Shown piece after piece: positions 1 through 5,651 of a stretch of 6,370 bases of DNA. The notes beneath the pieces are model-generated. The model was given only the letters and a program-made list of their open reading frames with translations. It had not been told where the DNA came from and ran no database searches. A program made the position numbers and the translations under genes. Every line of letters begins with the position of its first letter. Position 1 is the first letter of the stretch. Source of the stretch: an uncultured Phycisphaerales bacterium. Lineage in GTDB: Bacteria; Planctomycetota; Phycisphaerae; UBA1845; CAIVHJ01. Where the stretch lies: the NCBI GenBank assembly GCA_903905665.1, contig CAIVHJ010000339.1:1-6370 (forward strand), in the 5' to 3' direction.

Positions 1-1
1 C

Positions 2-136
2 TGCAAGAAAAGTGATTTCGACGATGCCCACTTTGACACGAAACAATTGAATCATCTTTTGTGGAATACCCCTGAGGAATTGAGAGATAAATTGCGAGAG
101 CACATCCGTGGATCAATTGGTGAAGGTCCCTATTAG
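2..136 (+). CDS. C-terminal end of an unidentified protein (partial, 5' end off window)
   Basis: An open frame runs in from the left edge (frame starting at base 2) and gives 44 residues before a TAG at 134-136. The visible tail begins CKKSDFDDAHFDTKQL and ends in a charged amphipathic stretch, TPEELRDKLREHIRGSIG. A phenylalanine-aspartate strand, a hydrophobic/aromatic LLW segment and a final Leu/Arg-rich helix are what I associate with the C-termini of some TIR-like or nucleotide-binding-domain proteins, where a PFD-type strand precedes the last helix. That is only a resemblance; too little is present to assign a family, and a real N-terminal domain must lie outside the window. The composition looks like genuine coding sequence rather than a chance frame. 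The gene converges on purC with 56 bases between the two stop codons and no clear terminator hairpin there. Confidence 0.6.
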   Translation, partial: CKKSDFDDAHFDTKQLNHLLWNTPEELRDKLREHIRGSIGEGPY

Positions 137-192
137 CAAAACGTGCTCGAAATATAATGAATGCAGGTAAACAATTAGGTCCTGGCGGAAAA

Positions 193-1098
193 TTAGGCAG
201 GTTCAAAGGAATGGTCGGTGAAGTGTTGGTAGGCTTCGATGTATTTTTGACTGGTTTTGTTCACCACATCGGGCGGCAGCGCAGGGGCTGGAGGAGTTTT
301 GTCCCACAGGTGACGGTTGCATAAATCCTGCAAATAATCTCTGACGAATTGTTTGTCGAAGCTTGGCTGGTCTTGGCCGGGTTGATAGGAAGCAGCCGGC
401 CAAAAGCGCGATGAGTCGGGGGTGAGTACTTCGTCGATAAGAATCAAATCTTGATCGCACCAGCCCCATTCAAACTTAGTGTCGGCGATGATGATTCCGC
501 GTTGGAGTGCAAAAGCGAAGGCGGCTTGATAAACGGCGAGGGATTTATCGCGCAGGGAGCGGATTGTATCCAAACCGACGAGTTGCCCGGCTTGTTCGAA
601 CGAGATGTTTTGGTCGTGGCCGGATTCGGCTTTGGTCGATGGAGTGAAGATCGGTTCGGGGAGGCGGTCGCAGTTGAGAAGCCCGGTCGGGAGTTTTATG
701 CCACAAACGGAGCCGGTCTGTTGATATTCTTTCCAGCCAGAACCCGCCAGATAACCGCGAACGACGCATTCAATGGGGACGACCTGTGCCTTGCGACAAA
801 GCATCGCTCGGCCGCGGAGTTGATCGCTGTAAGGTTCGAGGGGATGAGGGAGTGAGGTATCAATCACTTTGATCAAATGATGCGAGGTAATATCGGAAAG
901 GCGGTTAAACCAAAACTCCGACAAACGTGTAAGAATTGTTCCTTTGTGGGGAATGACCGTGGGCAGGACCACATCAAAGGCGCTGATGCGATCGGTGGCG
1001 ACGATCAGAATTTGCTCGCCGAGGTCGTAAATGTCGCGGACTTTTCCTCGCCGACAAGGGAATCCTTCTATTGTCGTGTTCATCAAGGGTTGGGTCAT
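193..1098 (-). CDS. purC: Phosphoribosylaminoimidazole-succinocarboxamide synthase (SAICAR synthase)
   Basis: This cytoplasmic enzyme of de novo purine synthesis condenses CAIR with L-aspartate using ATP to form SAICAR. The protein has 301 residues and is complete. Visible family motifs include RRGKVRDIYD (residues 16-25, nucleotide-binding N-terminal strand), ATDRISAFD (34-42), the conserved VVPIECVVRGYLAGSGW block (106-122), TPSTKAE (152-158), IADTKFEWG (204-212) and LIDEVLTPDSSRFW (220-233). Its length fits the longer SAICAR synthases such as yeast ADE1 (about 306) rather than the E. coli type (237). The start is taken as the ATG at 1098; a second in-frame ATG (residue 6) begins at 1083 and cannot be excluded, because only a weak GGA lies upstream of the first. 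The gene stands alone, with no other pur gene in the window. It is convergent with the partial gene at the left edge and divergent from the GH10-like gene. Confidence 0.97.
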   Translation of the reverse strand: MTQPLMNTTIEGFPCRRGKVRDIYDLGEQILIVATDRISAFDVVLPTVIPHKGTILTRLSEFWFNRLSDITSHHLIKVIDTSLPHPLEPYSDQLRGRAMLCRKAQVVPIECVVRGYLAGSGWKEYQQTGSVCGIKLPTGLLNCDRLPEPIFTPSTKAESGHDQNISFEQAGQLVGLDTIRSLRDKSLAVYQAAFAFALQRGIIIADTKFEWGWCDQDLILIDEVLTPDSSRFWPAASYQPGQDQPSFDKQFVRDYLQDLCNRHLWDKTPPAPALPPDVVNKTSQKYIEAYQHFTDHSFEPA

Positions 1099-1181
1099 AA
1101 ATGTTTTTCCGGATTTTCTGCAGGCGAACGCTATTGCAAATTAAATGGATCAGTGAACATCAATATGCAAAAACGGAGCCA

Positions 1182-1195
1182 CCTTCGGGCGAAGG
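1182..1195. repeat. Short inverted repeat, CCTTC-GGGC-GAAGG
   Basis: A perfect 5-bp stem with a 4-base loop lies in the purC upstream region. Read on the minus strand it is followed, after about 8 bases, by TTTTT (plus-strand A-run at about 1169-1173). This gives it a partial resemblance to a minus-strand terminator lying upstream of purC, although the gap between stem and T-run is too long for a typical one. It could equally be a remnant of a dispersed palindromic repeat. Confidence 0.3.
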
Positions 1196-1274
1196 CCCAA
1201 TACTCGTCGCTACGTGATTCAGATCAGGATTCAAAGACCAATAGAGAGATTATGAGCGGATCAACCACATTTGA

Positions 1275-1291
1275 ACATCCCTGATGGATGT
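1275..1291. repeat. Short inverted repeat, ACATCC-CTGAT-GGATGT
   Basis: A perfect 6-bp stem with a 5-base loop lies about 210 bases upstream of the GH10-like start and 180 bases upstream of purC. A T/G-rich stretch ending in TTGTTTT follows on the plus strand, but it is not a clean T-tract, so I do not call a terminator. A dyad of this size could be an operator for a dimeric regulator or may be chance. Confidence 0.25.
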
Positions 1292-1499
1292 GATAGTGTA
1301 TTGTTTTGGGGGGCAAGGTGATACAACAGAGTCGGGGTTGTTTTTTGGCAGAGTGGATTAGGATCGTGGATGCGGTGCACGTTAGAGTCTGCCTCGACGA
1401 AACCATGAATGTGGCCCATAATTCAGGAGAAGAGTGGTGGAGAAGAGAGGCGGGGATCGGGTCGAATCTACGGGGGTGGAAGTTTAAGAGCAACCAACG

Positions 1500-3026
1500 A
1501 TGATGCGTTTTCAAATATATCACGAGGGAAACCCTGCGAAAGATTTTTCGCTTGAGGCGGCGTATCTGGTCGGGACGGATCATGTGCCGGTGAAGGCGGA
1601 GTTTGAGTTTCGCAACGGGGAGTTGGTGTGTCACAAGCGTGCGCAGGGGCCCGGGGCGCTGGTGGTGCTCTGGCCGGTGCGTGGTTTCGGAAGAGTGTTG
1701 CTGGAAACGACGCGGTTGGTTGAACGCGACCGGCCGTACAATCTTCACATGGAGCTGGTGCGCGGCCAGTTGTTGCGATTGCATCAGAAGCGAGAGGACT
1801 GGGGTCTTTTTGACATCGACAATATCGAGTCAATCGTGAGAAATTTGGACGGAGCGCAGGAGATTTTTCTGGAGGCGGTCAAGTGCGGAAACGTGGCGAA
1901 AGCCGCGAGGCTATCGGATGATGCGTTGAGCGTGGCGGTGCCGCTGGGGGAGCAAATGGCGTTGTTTCACGCGGCGGTATTTTTGAATCGGCGTCGGCAA
2001 GCGGACCAGTTGGGAAGACGATTGTTCGGTTGCGTCGTGAATCCAAAGATCAAGACGGAATTGTATCGGCGTCGTTTGCAGAACGGATTCGACTTTGTGA
2101 GTTTGCCGTTGCGTTGGCGTGACCTTGAACCCCGTCAGGGGGAGTATTGCTGGGAGGCTTTGGACGAGTGGGTGGAATGGTGCACGTCGCAGAGGATACC
2201 GCTGAAGGCGTCTCCGTTGGTGTCGTTTCGTGAGAATCACCTGCCGGACTGGATTTTTATTTACGAGAACGATTACGCCACGCTTCGGGAATTGGTTTAT
2301 GGATACATTCAGCGAGTGATAGAGCGCTATTCGAATGCCGTGCAGGTGTGGGACGTGATCAGCGGGATTCATGCCTGGAATACGCTGAACCTGAATTTTG
2401 AGCAGATCATGGAGATGACGCGAATGGCTTCGACGGTGACGAAGCAATTGGCGCCTCGTGCGGCGGCGCTGGTGGAACTGGTATTTCCGTGGGGAGAGTA
2501 TTATTCGCGCAATCCGCGAACGATTCCGCCACTTTTGTATGCGGATATGATCGTGCAGAATGGGATACCGTTTGATGCGATTGGATTGCAGCTTTATGTG
2601 GGGGCGAATTCGGACGGGATGTACGTTCGGGACATGTTCCAAATCTCGTCGATGCTGGATCGTTTGGCGAGCTTCGGGAAGCCGGTTCACGTAACGGCGG
2701 TGGAGACTCCGTCGAACATTACGGCAGATCCGAATGATGCGTGGGGGGGGAAGTGTGCGCCGGAACGAGCGGGTTTGTGGTACGACAAATGGAGCGAGCC
2801 GCTTCAATCACGCTGGCTTCGGGAATTTTACAACATTGCGCTGAGCAAGCCGTTTTTGGATACGATCACGTGGGGCGACCTGGCCGATCTGGAGGAGCAT
2901 GTTCTGCCGAACGGTGGATTGCTTCGCGCAGACCTCACGCCGAAGTTGGCGTATGAACAGTTGTGTACGATCCGTGCGCAATTGCAGGGGACCGTACCCG
3001 GACGAGCAGCCCCCCAGAACACCTGA
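1500..3026 (+). CDS. GH10 (endo-1,4-beta-xylanase)-like protein, probable catalytically inactive homologue
   Basis: This 508-residue protein has no signal peptide or membrane segment, so it is predicted to be cytoplasmic, unlike secreted xylanases. Residues 1-115 look beta-rich, about 118-172 helical, and about 175-495 resemble a GH10 TIM barrel. Barrel matches include FDFVSLPLRWRDLEPRQGEY (197-216; strand 2 region, compare 'ENxMKWxxxEPxxGxY'), VIERYSNAVQVWDV (273-286), PFDAIGLQLY (357-366), GKPVHVTAVETPS (393-405) and TITWGDLAD (455-463), which ends in an AY motif near residue 484. The acid/base Glu of the family WDVVNE motif is replaced: here it reads WDVISG, with Ser288-Gly289. The nucleophile position of the family T-E-L-D motif reads T399-A-V-E402. 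Hydrolase activity is therefore doubtful, and a carbohydrate-binding or other role is possible. The start is ATG at 1500 or the adjacent ATG at 1503; an in-frame TAA at 1485 rules out anything further upstream. A run of eight G lies at 2743-2750, and the frame is consistent on both sides of it. Confidence 0.85.
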   Translation: MMRFQIYHEGNPAKDFSLEAAYLVGTDHVPVKAEFEFRNGELVCHKRAQGPGALVVLWPVRGFGRVLLETTRLVERDRPYNLHMELVRGQLLRLHQKREDWGLFDIDNIESIVRNLDGAQEIFLEAVKCGNVAKAARLSDDALSVAVPLGEQMALFHAAVFLNRRRQADQLGRRLFGCVVNPKIKTELYRRRLQNGFDFVSLPLRWRDLEPRQGEYCWEALDEWVEWCTSQRIPLKASPLVSFRENHLPDWIFIYENDYATLRELVYGYIQRVIERYSNAVQVWDVISGIHAWNTLNLNFEQIMEMTRMASTVTKQLAPRAAALVELVFPWGEYYSRNPRTIPPLLYADMIVQNGIPFDAIGLQLYVGANSDGMYVRDMFQISSMLDRLASFGKPVHVTAVETPSNITADPNDAWGGKCAPERAGLWYDKWSEPLQSRWLREFYNIALSKPFLDTITWGDLADLEEHVLPNGGLLRADLTPKLAYEQLCTIRAQLQGTVPGRAAPQNT

Positions 3027-3065
3027 AGCGTTGTTCGAATGTGATGGAAATACGAGTTTTGGGCC

Positions 3066-3072
3066 GGAGAAG
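3066..3072 (+). promoter_or_regulatory. Ribosome binding site supporting the TTG start at 3079
   Basis: GGAGAAG lies 6 bases before the TTG at 3079. It is the best Shine-Dalgarno match I see in the window and is the main reason to prefer this start for the helix-hairpin-helix gene over ATG at 3121, which has no purine-rich site in front of it. Confidence 0.45.
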
Positions 3073-3078
3073 ACGATT

Positions 3079-3498
3079 TTGGAAGCGATTGTCTCAGATT
3101 CAAGCCCGCGCCGTTCGCAAATGATCTGGCAGGTAGTCGTGTTGGGTGCGGCGATGATTTACTATTGTCCATCGGGGCATGAGTCAGCACCGCAGCGCTT
3201 CAGTGATTCAGCTGCGAAGTTTGATCGTTTGATGAACAAAATCAATCCCAACGTTGATCCGTGGTGGAAGTTGGTGTATCTGCCGGGCATCGGGATCAAG
3301 CGAGCGAAAGACATTGTTGGGATGCGGCAGGCCTCGGTTCGAAAACCGGCGTTTGTCAGTCTTGAAGATATGGATGCCATACGCGGAATCGGTCCCAAAA
3401 TGCTGAAGAAAATGTCCCCTCTGATCACGTTTGAGGAATCTCCGTCGTCGATTCCAGTTTCCGCCCCAGAAAACAGTTCGAATGATTCAGAAGATTAA
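3079..3498 (+). CDS. Membrane-anchored helix-hairpin-helix (ComEA-like) protein
   Basis: This small protein has one N-terminal membrane segment (about residues 15-30, after Arg11-Arg12, suggesting N-in/C-out topology). Its C-terminal tandem helix-hairpin-helix domain resembles ComEA, which binds DNA non-specifically. Key motifs are KINPN (54-58) followed by PWW, the first hairpin LPGIG (68-72), and the second hairpin IRGIGPKML (101-109). The tail after about 118 is Ser/Pro/Glu-rich and probably disordered. The start is uncertain. TTG at 3079 is chosen because GGAGAAG (3066-3072) lies 6 bases upstream and the product then includes the arginines before the membrane helix (139 residues). Alternatives are ATG at 3121 (125 residues, cutting into the helix) and TTG at 3031; the frame stays open upstream to 2899 but there overlaps the GH10-like gene. 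It follows that gene by about 50 bases and may be cotranscribed with it. The role could be DNA uptake or another envelope function; this is inference. Confidence 0.8.
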   Translation: MEAIVSDSSPRRSQMIWQVVVLGAAMIYYCPSGHESAPQRFSDSAAKFDRLMNKINPNVDPWWKLVYLPGIGIKRAKDIVGMRQASVRKPAFVSLEDMDAIRGIGPKMLKKMSPLITFEESPSSIPVSAPENSSNDSED

Positions 3499-4640
3499 TC
3501 TGTAGAGTCTTTGTGAGCATCGTTTGATTCGCTGCCGGGTTGGATGGTGTTGATTCGCGCCAAAAGTGATTGGAAGCGAAACACGTCCTGATGGGTGTCT
3601 TCATACTTGTTGGAGGCATTGCGCAGATGATTTCCCAGCGTCTGGAAACCGTTGATCAGTTTCTCAAAATGTCCGGACAAAGCATGAACCTGCTGCTGGA
3701 CTTCCTGGGCGCTTTCCTGAATTCGGATGCCGCGCCACGCATAGGCCAGAGCCTGCAAGTAGGCATATAGAGAATTCGGGGAAGTGGGAATGACGTTCAT
3801 GTGCAGGAGTTTTTCGTGGAGTTCCCGCTGTGCAAGAAGCAATTGAAAGATGGATTCGGTGGGAACAAAGAGGAAGGCAAAGTCGAGGGTTTCGGGGGGT
3901 TGGATGTATTTGTCGGCGATGGTTTTAGCGTGGTTGAGGACATCGCGTGAGAATTGACGTTCGGAATTTGCGCGATCGGATTCGGGGAGATCGCCAAGAA
4001 GTTTTTCGGCGGAGGTGGATGGGAATTTGGAGTCCACGCAAACTACCTGATCGTTTTGGCCCGAAACGACAATGGCGATGTCGGCGCGTTCGCCGCTTTT
4101 GAGAGGATGCTGCCGTTTGTAGATCGCTCCTTCGGGTCCGAGCACGTCCTCCAGAATTCGTTCGAGGGCCCATTCACCGAACGCCCCGCGCTGGGACGGG
4201 GTTTTGAGCAGCGTATGGAGATCATGAATCCCCTTGGAGAGAGAAACGATCTGTCCGGTGGCTTCGTGGAGTTTGAGGAGCCGATCGTTGACCTGAGCCA
4301 AATCCTGCCGGTTGGAATTTACCGTTTGAGACAGATTCGCATCCACCTGAGTGCGCAGTTCTCCAAAACGAGCTTCGAGAGCGCGAACCGTGTCCTGCAG
4401 GATCGTTTGTTGTTCCTGACGGCCGGTTTGAAGAGCCTGTTGAACGATTTGGCCGAACTCGATCTGCGCGGAGGTGATTTTCTCCTGAAGCTGGTGCAGC
4501 CGATCGGTCATGTTCTGGGTCAGTTCGAGGCTGGATTCACCTCGGCCGAGCCGCCACCATAACACGAGCACTCCCAACAGGAGCACGGTCATGAGGGTCA
4601 GGGTCACGGCGAGGATCAGAACTAAACTATTATTGGGCAT
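3495..4640 (-). CDS. rmuC: RmuC family DNA recombination protein
   Basis: RmuC was identified in E. coli as limiting inversions between short inverted repeats. Its core is a nuclease-like PD-(D/E)XK fold, though its biochemistry is poorly defined. This copy has 381 residues. A single N-terminal membrane segment (about 6-29) is followed by RLGR and a long coiled coil rich in Gln/Glu (about 36-145). The conserved RmuC domain spans about 145-340: TLLKTPSQRGAFGEWALERI (143-162), the Asp of RADIA (187), the VDSKFP motif (202-207, the D-x-K of the fold) and FVPTES further on. The start is ATG at 4640, 30 bases after the mreC stop, so it is probably translated from the same transcript as mreC. A weak GGAAT precedes it. 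The stop codon (3495-3497) overlaps that of the convergent helix-hairpin-helix gene. The length is somewhat shorter than the E. coli protein, and all core motifs are present. Confidence 0.95.
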   Translation of the reverse strand: MPNNSLVLILAVTLTLMTVLLLGVLVLWWRLGRGESSLELTQNMTDRLHQLQEKITSAQIEFGQIVQQALQTGRQEQQTILQDTVRALEARFGELRTQVDANLSQTVNSNRQDLAQVNDRLLKLHEATGQIVSLSKGIHDLHTLLKTPSQRGAFGEWALERILEDVLGPEGAIYKRQHPLKSGERADIAIVVSGQNDQVVCVDSKFPSTSAEKLLGDLPESDRANSERQFSRDVLNHAKTIADKYIQPPETLDFAFLFVPTESIFQLLLAQRELHEKLLHMNVIPTSPNSLYAYLQALAYAWRGIRIQESAQEVQQQVHALSGHFEKLINGFQTLGNHLRNASNKYEDTHQDVFRFQSLLARINTIQPGSESNDAHKDSTD

Positions 4641-4670
4641 TGCTGTAATTCCGTGCAGTAAGATCAGACC

Positions 4671-5552
4671 TCATCGGGAACAATCCACCACATAGACCCG
4701 CTGCAAATGATTGAGATCGACATCGGGCTGAACGGTCAGTCGGTAAAAAACTCCGTTTTCATCGTCACGGTGTATTTCGGTGACTCGACCGATGGTAACG
4801 CTGGCGGGCAGCGCATCTTCCTGACCGGTGGTCAGGACGAAATCACTCGTCTGGATGTCGCCGTTTTCGATGAATTTACGATCCACGCCTCGAACTTCCA
4901 ACAATCCGCCGCCACGTCCCCTCGTATAGAACAACGAGGGAACAACCCGGACTCCATCGGGTGTTAGTCGAGCGATTCGGACCGTGTGCTCTTTGCTTTG
5001 CGGATCGCTCAAGAGCAAGACCCGGGCCGTGTGGGTATAGACCTGAACGATTTCGCCGACCAGAGTTTCACCGCTCAGAACCGTCATGCCGGAGGTGACG
5101 GAGTCCTGATTGCCGGTGTTAATGAAATAGTCGGACATGACGGCGTTGCCTTTTTGGATACCGCGGAGTGTTCCGGAATTGATGAGGCGGCTTTCGCGCC
5201 AGGCGAGTGCATCGGCTGCGACGACACGAGCCGGAATGAGACGTCCGTTGTTGAGTCCACGATTGCGAAGTCGAGCAAGTTCCTCAACGGCGAGTTCGAG
5301 TTCCTGAACGCGCAGGCTCAGCGCGACGATTTGGTGCTCATCGGCAGGGGAACGAGGGGTCGAGTCGTCCCCTGCTGCCGCACGGGAGCTGTGCGTGGTT
5401 GCGAAGAACAGGTGTTGGACGGGAACAAAGAGTTGCATGAGGTTGGAAAGTGCAGACGTGAGATGACCCGGAACGAATAAGGCGATGGCGGAGATTCCCA
5501 GAAGCAGGATGGTGGTTCTCAGAAAGCTTCGATTTTTTAAGCGAGCGGGCAT
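4671..5552 (-). CDS. mreC: Rod shape-determining protein MreC
   Basis: MreC is a bitopic inner-membrane protein that links cytoplasmic MreB filaments to the wall-synthesis machinery (elongasome) in the periplasm. From ATG at 5552 the product is 293 residues. It has a basic N-terminus (PARLKNRSFLR), a membrane helix (about 12-28), a second hydrophobic patch around 33-50, a coiled coil rich in Leu/Glu (about 72-98, the dimerisation helix), and then the periplasmic beta-barrel pair. The barrel begins IPARVVAADALAW, continues with the typical LRGIQKGNAVMS and GMTVLSGETLVGEIVQV segments, and ends near VYVVDC. A GTG at 5594 would add 14 residues, but it lies inside the 5592-5610 hairpin and the extra residues are not MreC-like, so I reject it. 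The Shine-Dalgarno sequence is weak. The gene follows mreB by 99 bases and precedes rmuC by 30; no mreD follows. Confidence 0.93.
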   Translation of the reverse strand: MPARLKNRSFLRTTILLLGISAIALFVPGHLTSALSNLMQLFVPVQHLFFATTHSSRAAAGDDSTPRSPADEHQIVALSLRVQELELAVEELARLRNRGLNNGRLIPARVVAADALAWRESRLINSGTLRGIQKGNAVMSDYFINTGNQDSVTSGMTVLSGETLVGEIVQVYTHTARVLLLSDPQSKEHTVRIARLTPDGVRVVPSLFYTRGRGGGLLEVRGVDRKFIENGDIQTSDFVLTTGQEDALPASVTIGRVTEIHRDDENGVFYRLTVQPDVDLNHLQRVYVVDCSR

Positions 5553-5591
5553 GGATTCTGATTGACTCACGGGACTAAAGAGAGCGTAGCC

Positions 5592-5610
5592 CACCGGCTG
5601 GAAGCCGGTG
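5592..5610. repeat. Intergenic palindrome CACCGGCT-GGA-AGCCGGTG between mreB and mreC
   Basis: A perfect 8-bp GC-rich stem with a 3-base loop occupies part of the 99-base mreB-mreC spacer. On the minus (transcribed) strand it reads CACCGGCT-TCC-AGCCGGTG and is followed by GGCTACG, not a T-tract, so it is not a canonical intrinsic terminator. The sequence looks like the REP-type palindromes that I recall being scattered between genes of planctomycetes and verrucomicrobia. Only one copy is present in this window, so its repeat status cannot be shown here. In an mreB-mreC transcript it would form a stable hairpin that could stabilise the upstream message or reduce mreC expression. Confidence 0.65.
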
Positions 5611-5615
5611 CCACA

Positions 5616-5635
5616 AGGACTTTTGAGATCGTCCT
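5616..5635. repeat. Weak inverted repeat AGGAC-N10-GTCCT beside the main palindrome
   Basis: A 5-bp stem with a 10-base loop lies between the mreB stop and the main palindrome. It is too short to be convincing alone. Together with its neighbour it makes the mreB-mreC spacer rich in potential RNA structure. Confidence 0.2.
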
Positions 5636-5651
5636 GAAGTATCTTTGTTGA

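Larger units (their letters stand above)
1099..1499. other. Divergent intergenic region between purC and the GH10-like gene
   Basis: About 400 bases lie between the two divergent starts, with no gene I can support. The region should hold promoters for both neighbours, but I see no strong -35/-10 pair on either strand. It contains two short inverted repeats (1182-1195 and 1275-1291) and a G-rich, purine-rich right half (about 1306-1480). A short frame beginning ATG at 1405 ends at 1503, its TGA overlapping the ATG at 1500 as ATGA. It codes for only 32 residues with no recognisable motif, so I do not call it. The region is long for a simple divergent promoter, so an unannotated small RNA or long 5' leader is possible, but nothing seen proves it. 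Confidence 0.7.

Noticed and set aside
137..192. Possible bidirectional terminator between the left-edge gene and purC
   Set aside because: Only a 4-bp CCTG/CAGG match (181-201) is present, partly inside purC, with no T-tract on either strand.
451..855. Open frame of 134 codons on the plus strand within purC
   Set aside because: It is antisense to well-conserved purC motifs, has no recognisable protein motif, and is explained by codon bias of the real gene.
877..1284. Open frame of 135 codons on the plus strand across the purC 5' end and spacer
   Set aside because: It is half antisense to purC, low-complexity in composition, has no family motif, and its start has no supporting ribosome site.
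1306..1503. Open frame on the plus strand (or its shorter version from ATG 1405) ending as ATGA over the GH10-like start
   Set aside because: The ATGA overlap suggests translational coupling, but the product is short, Trp/Arg-rich and unlike any protein I know, so it may be chance. It would need ribosome profiling or conservation to revive.
1911..2807. Open frame of 298 codons on the minus strand
   Set aside because: It lies wholly antisense to the GH10-like gene, and its Arg/His/Pro-rich product is typical of a reverse-frame shadow.
2899..3078. Upstream extension of the helix-hairpin-helix gene to 2899
   Set aside because: It would overlap the GH10-like gene by 128 bases, and the added residues (Cys/Arg-rich) read as the wrong frame of that gene. 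The TTG at 3079 has a much better ribosome binding site.
3954..4562. Open frame of 202 codons on the plus strand within rmuC
   Set aside because: It is antisense to the conserved RmuC domain and has no independent motif.
4986..5480. Open frame of 164 codons on the plus strand within mreC
   Set aside because: It is antisense to mreC, and its acidic, motif-free product looks like a shadow frame.
5553..5594. GTG at 5594 as the mreC start
   Set aside because: It sits inside a palindrome, adds residues unlike MreC, and would put a non-basic stretch before the basic pre-membrane segment. ATG at 5552 gives a normal MreC N-terminus.
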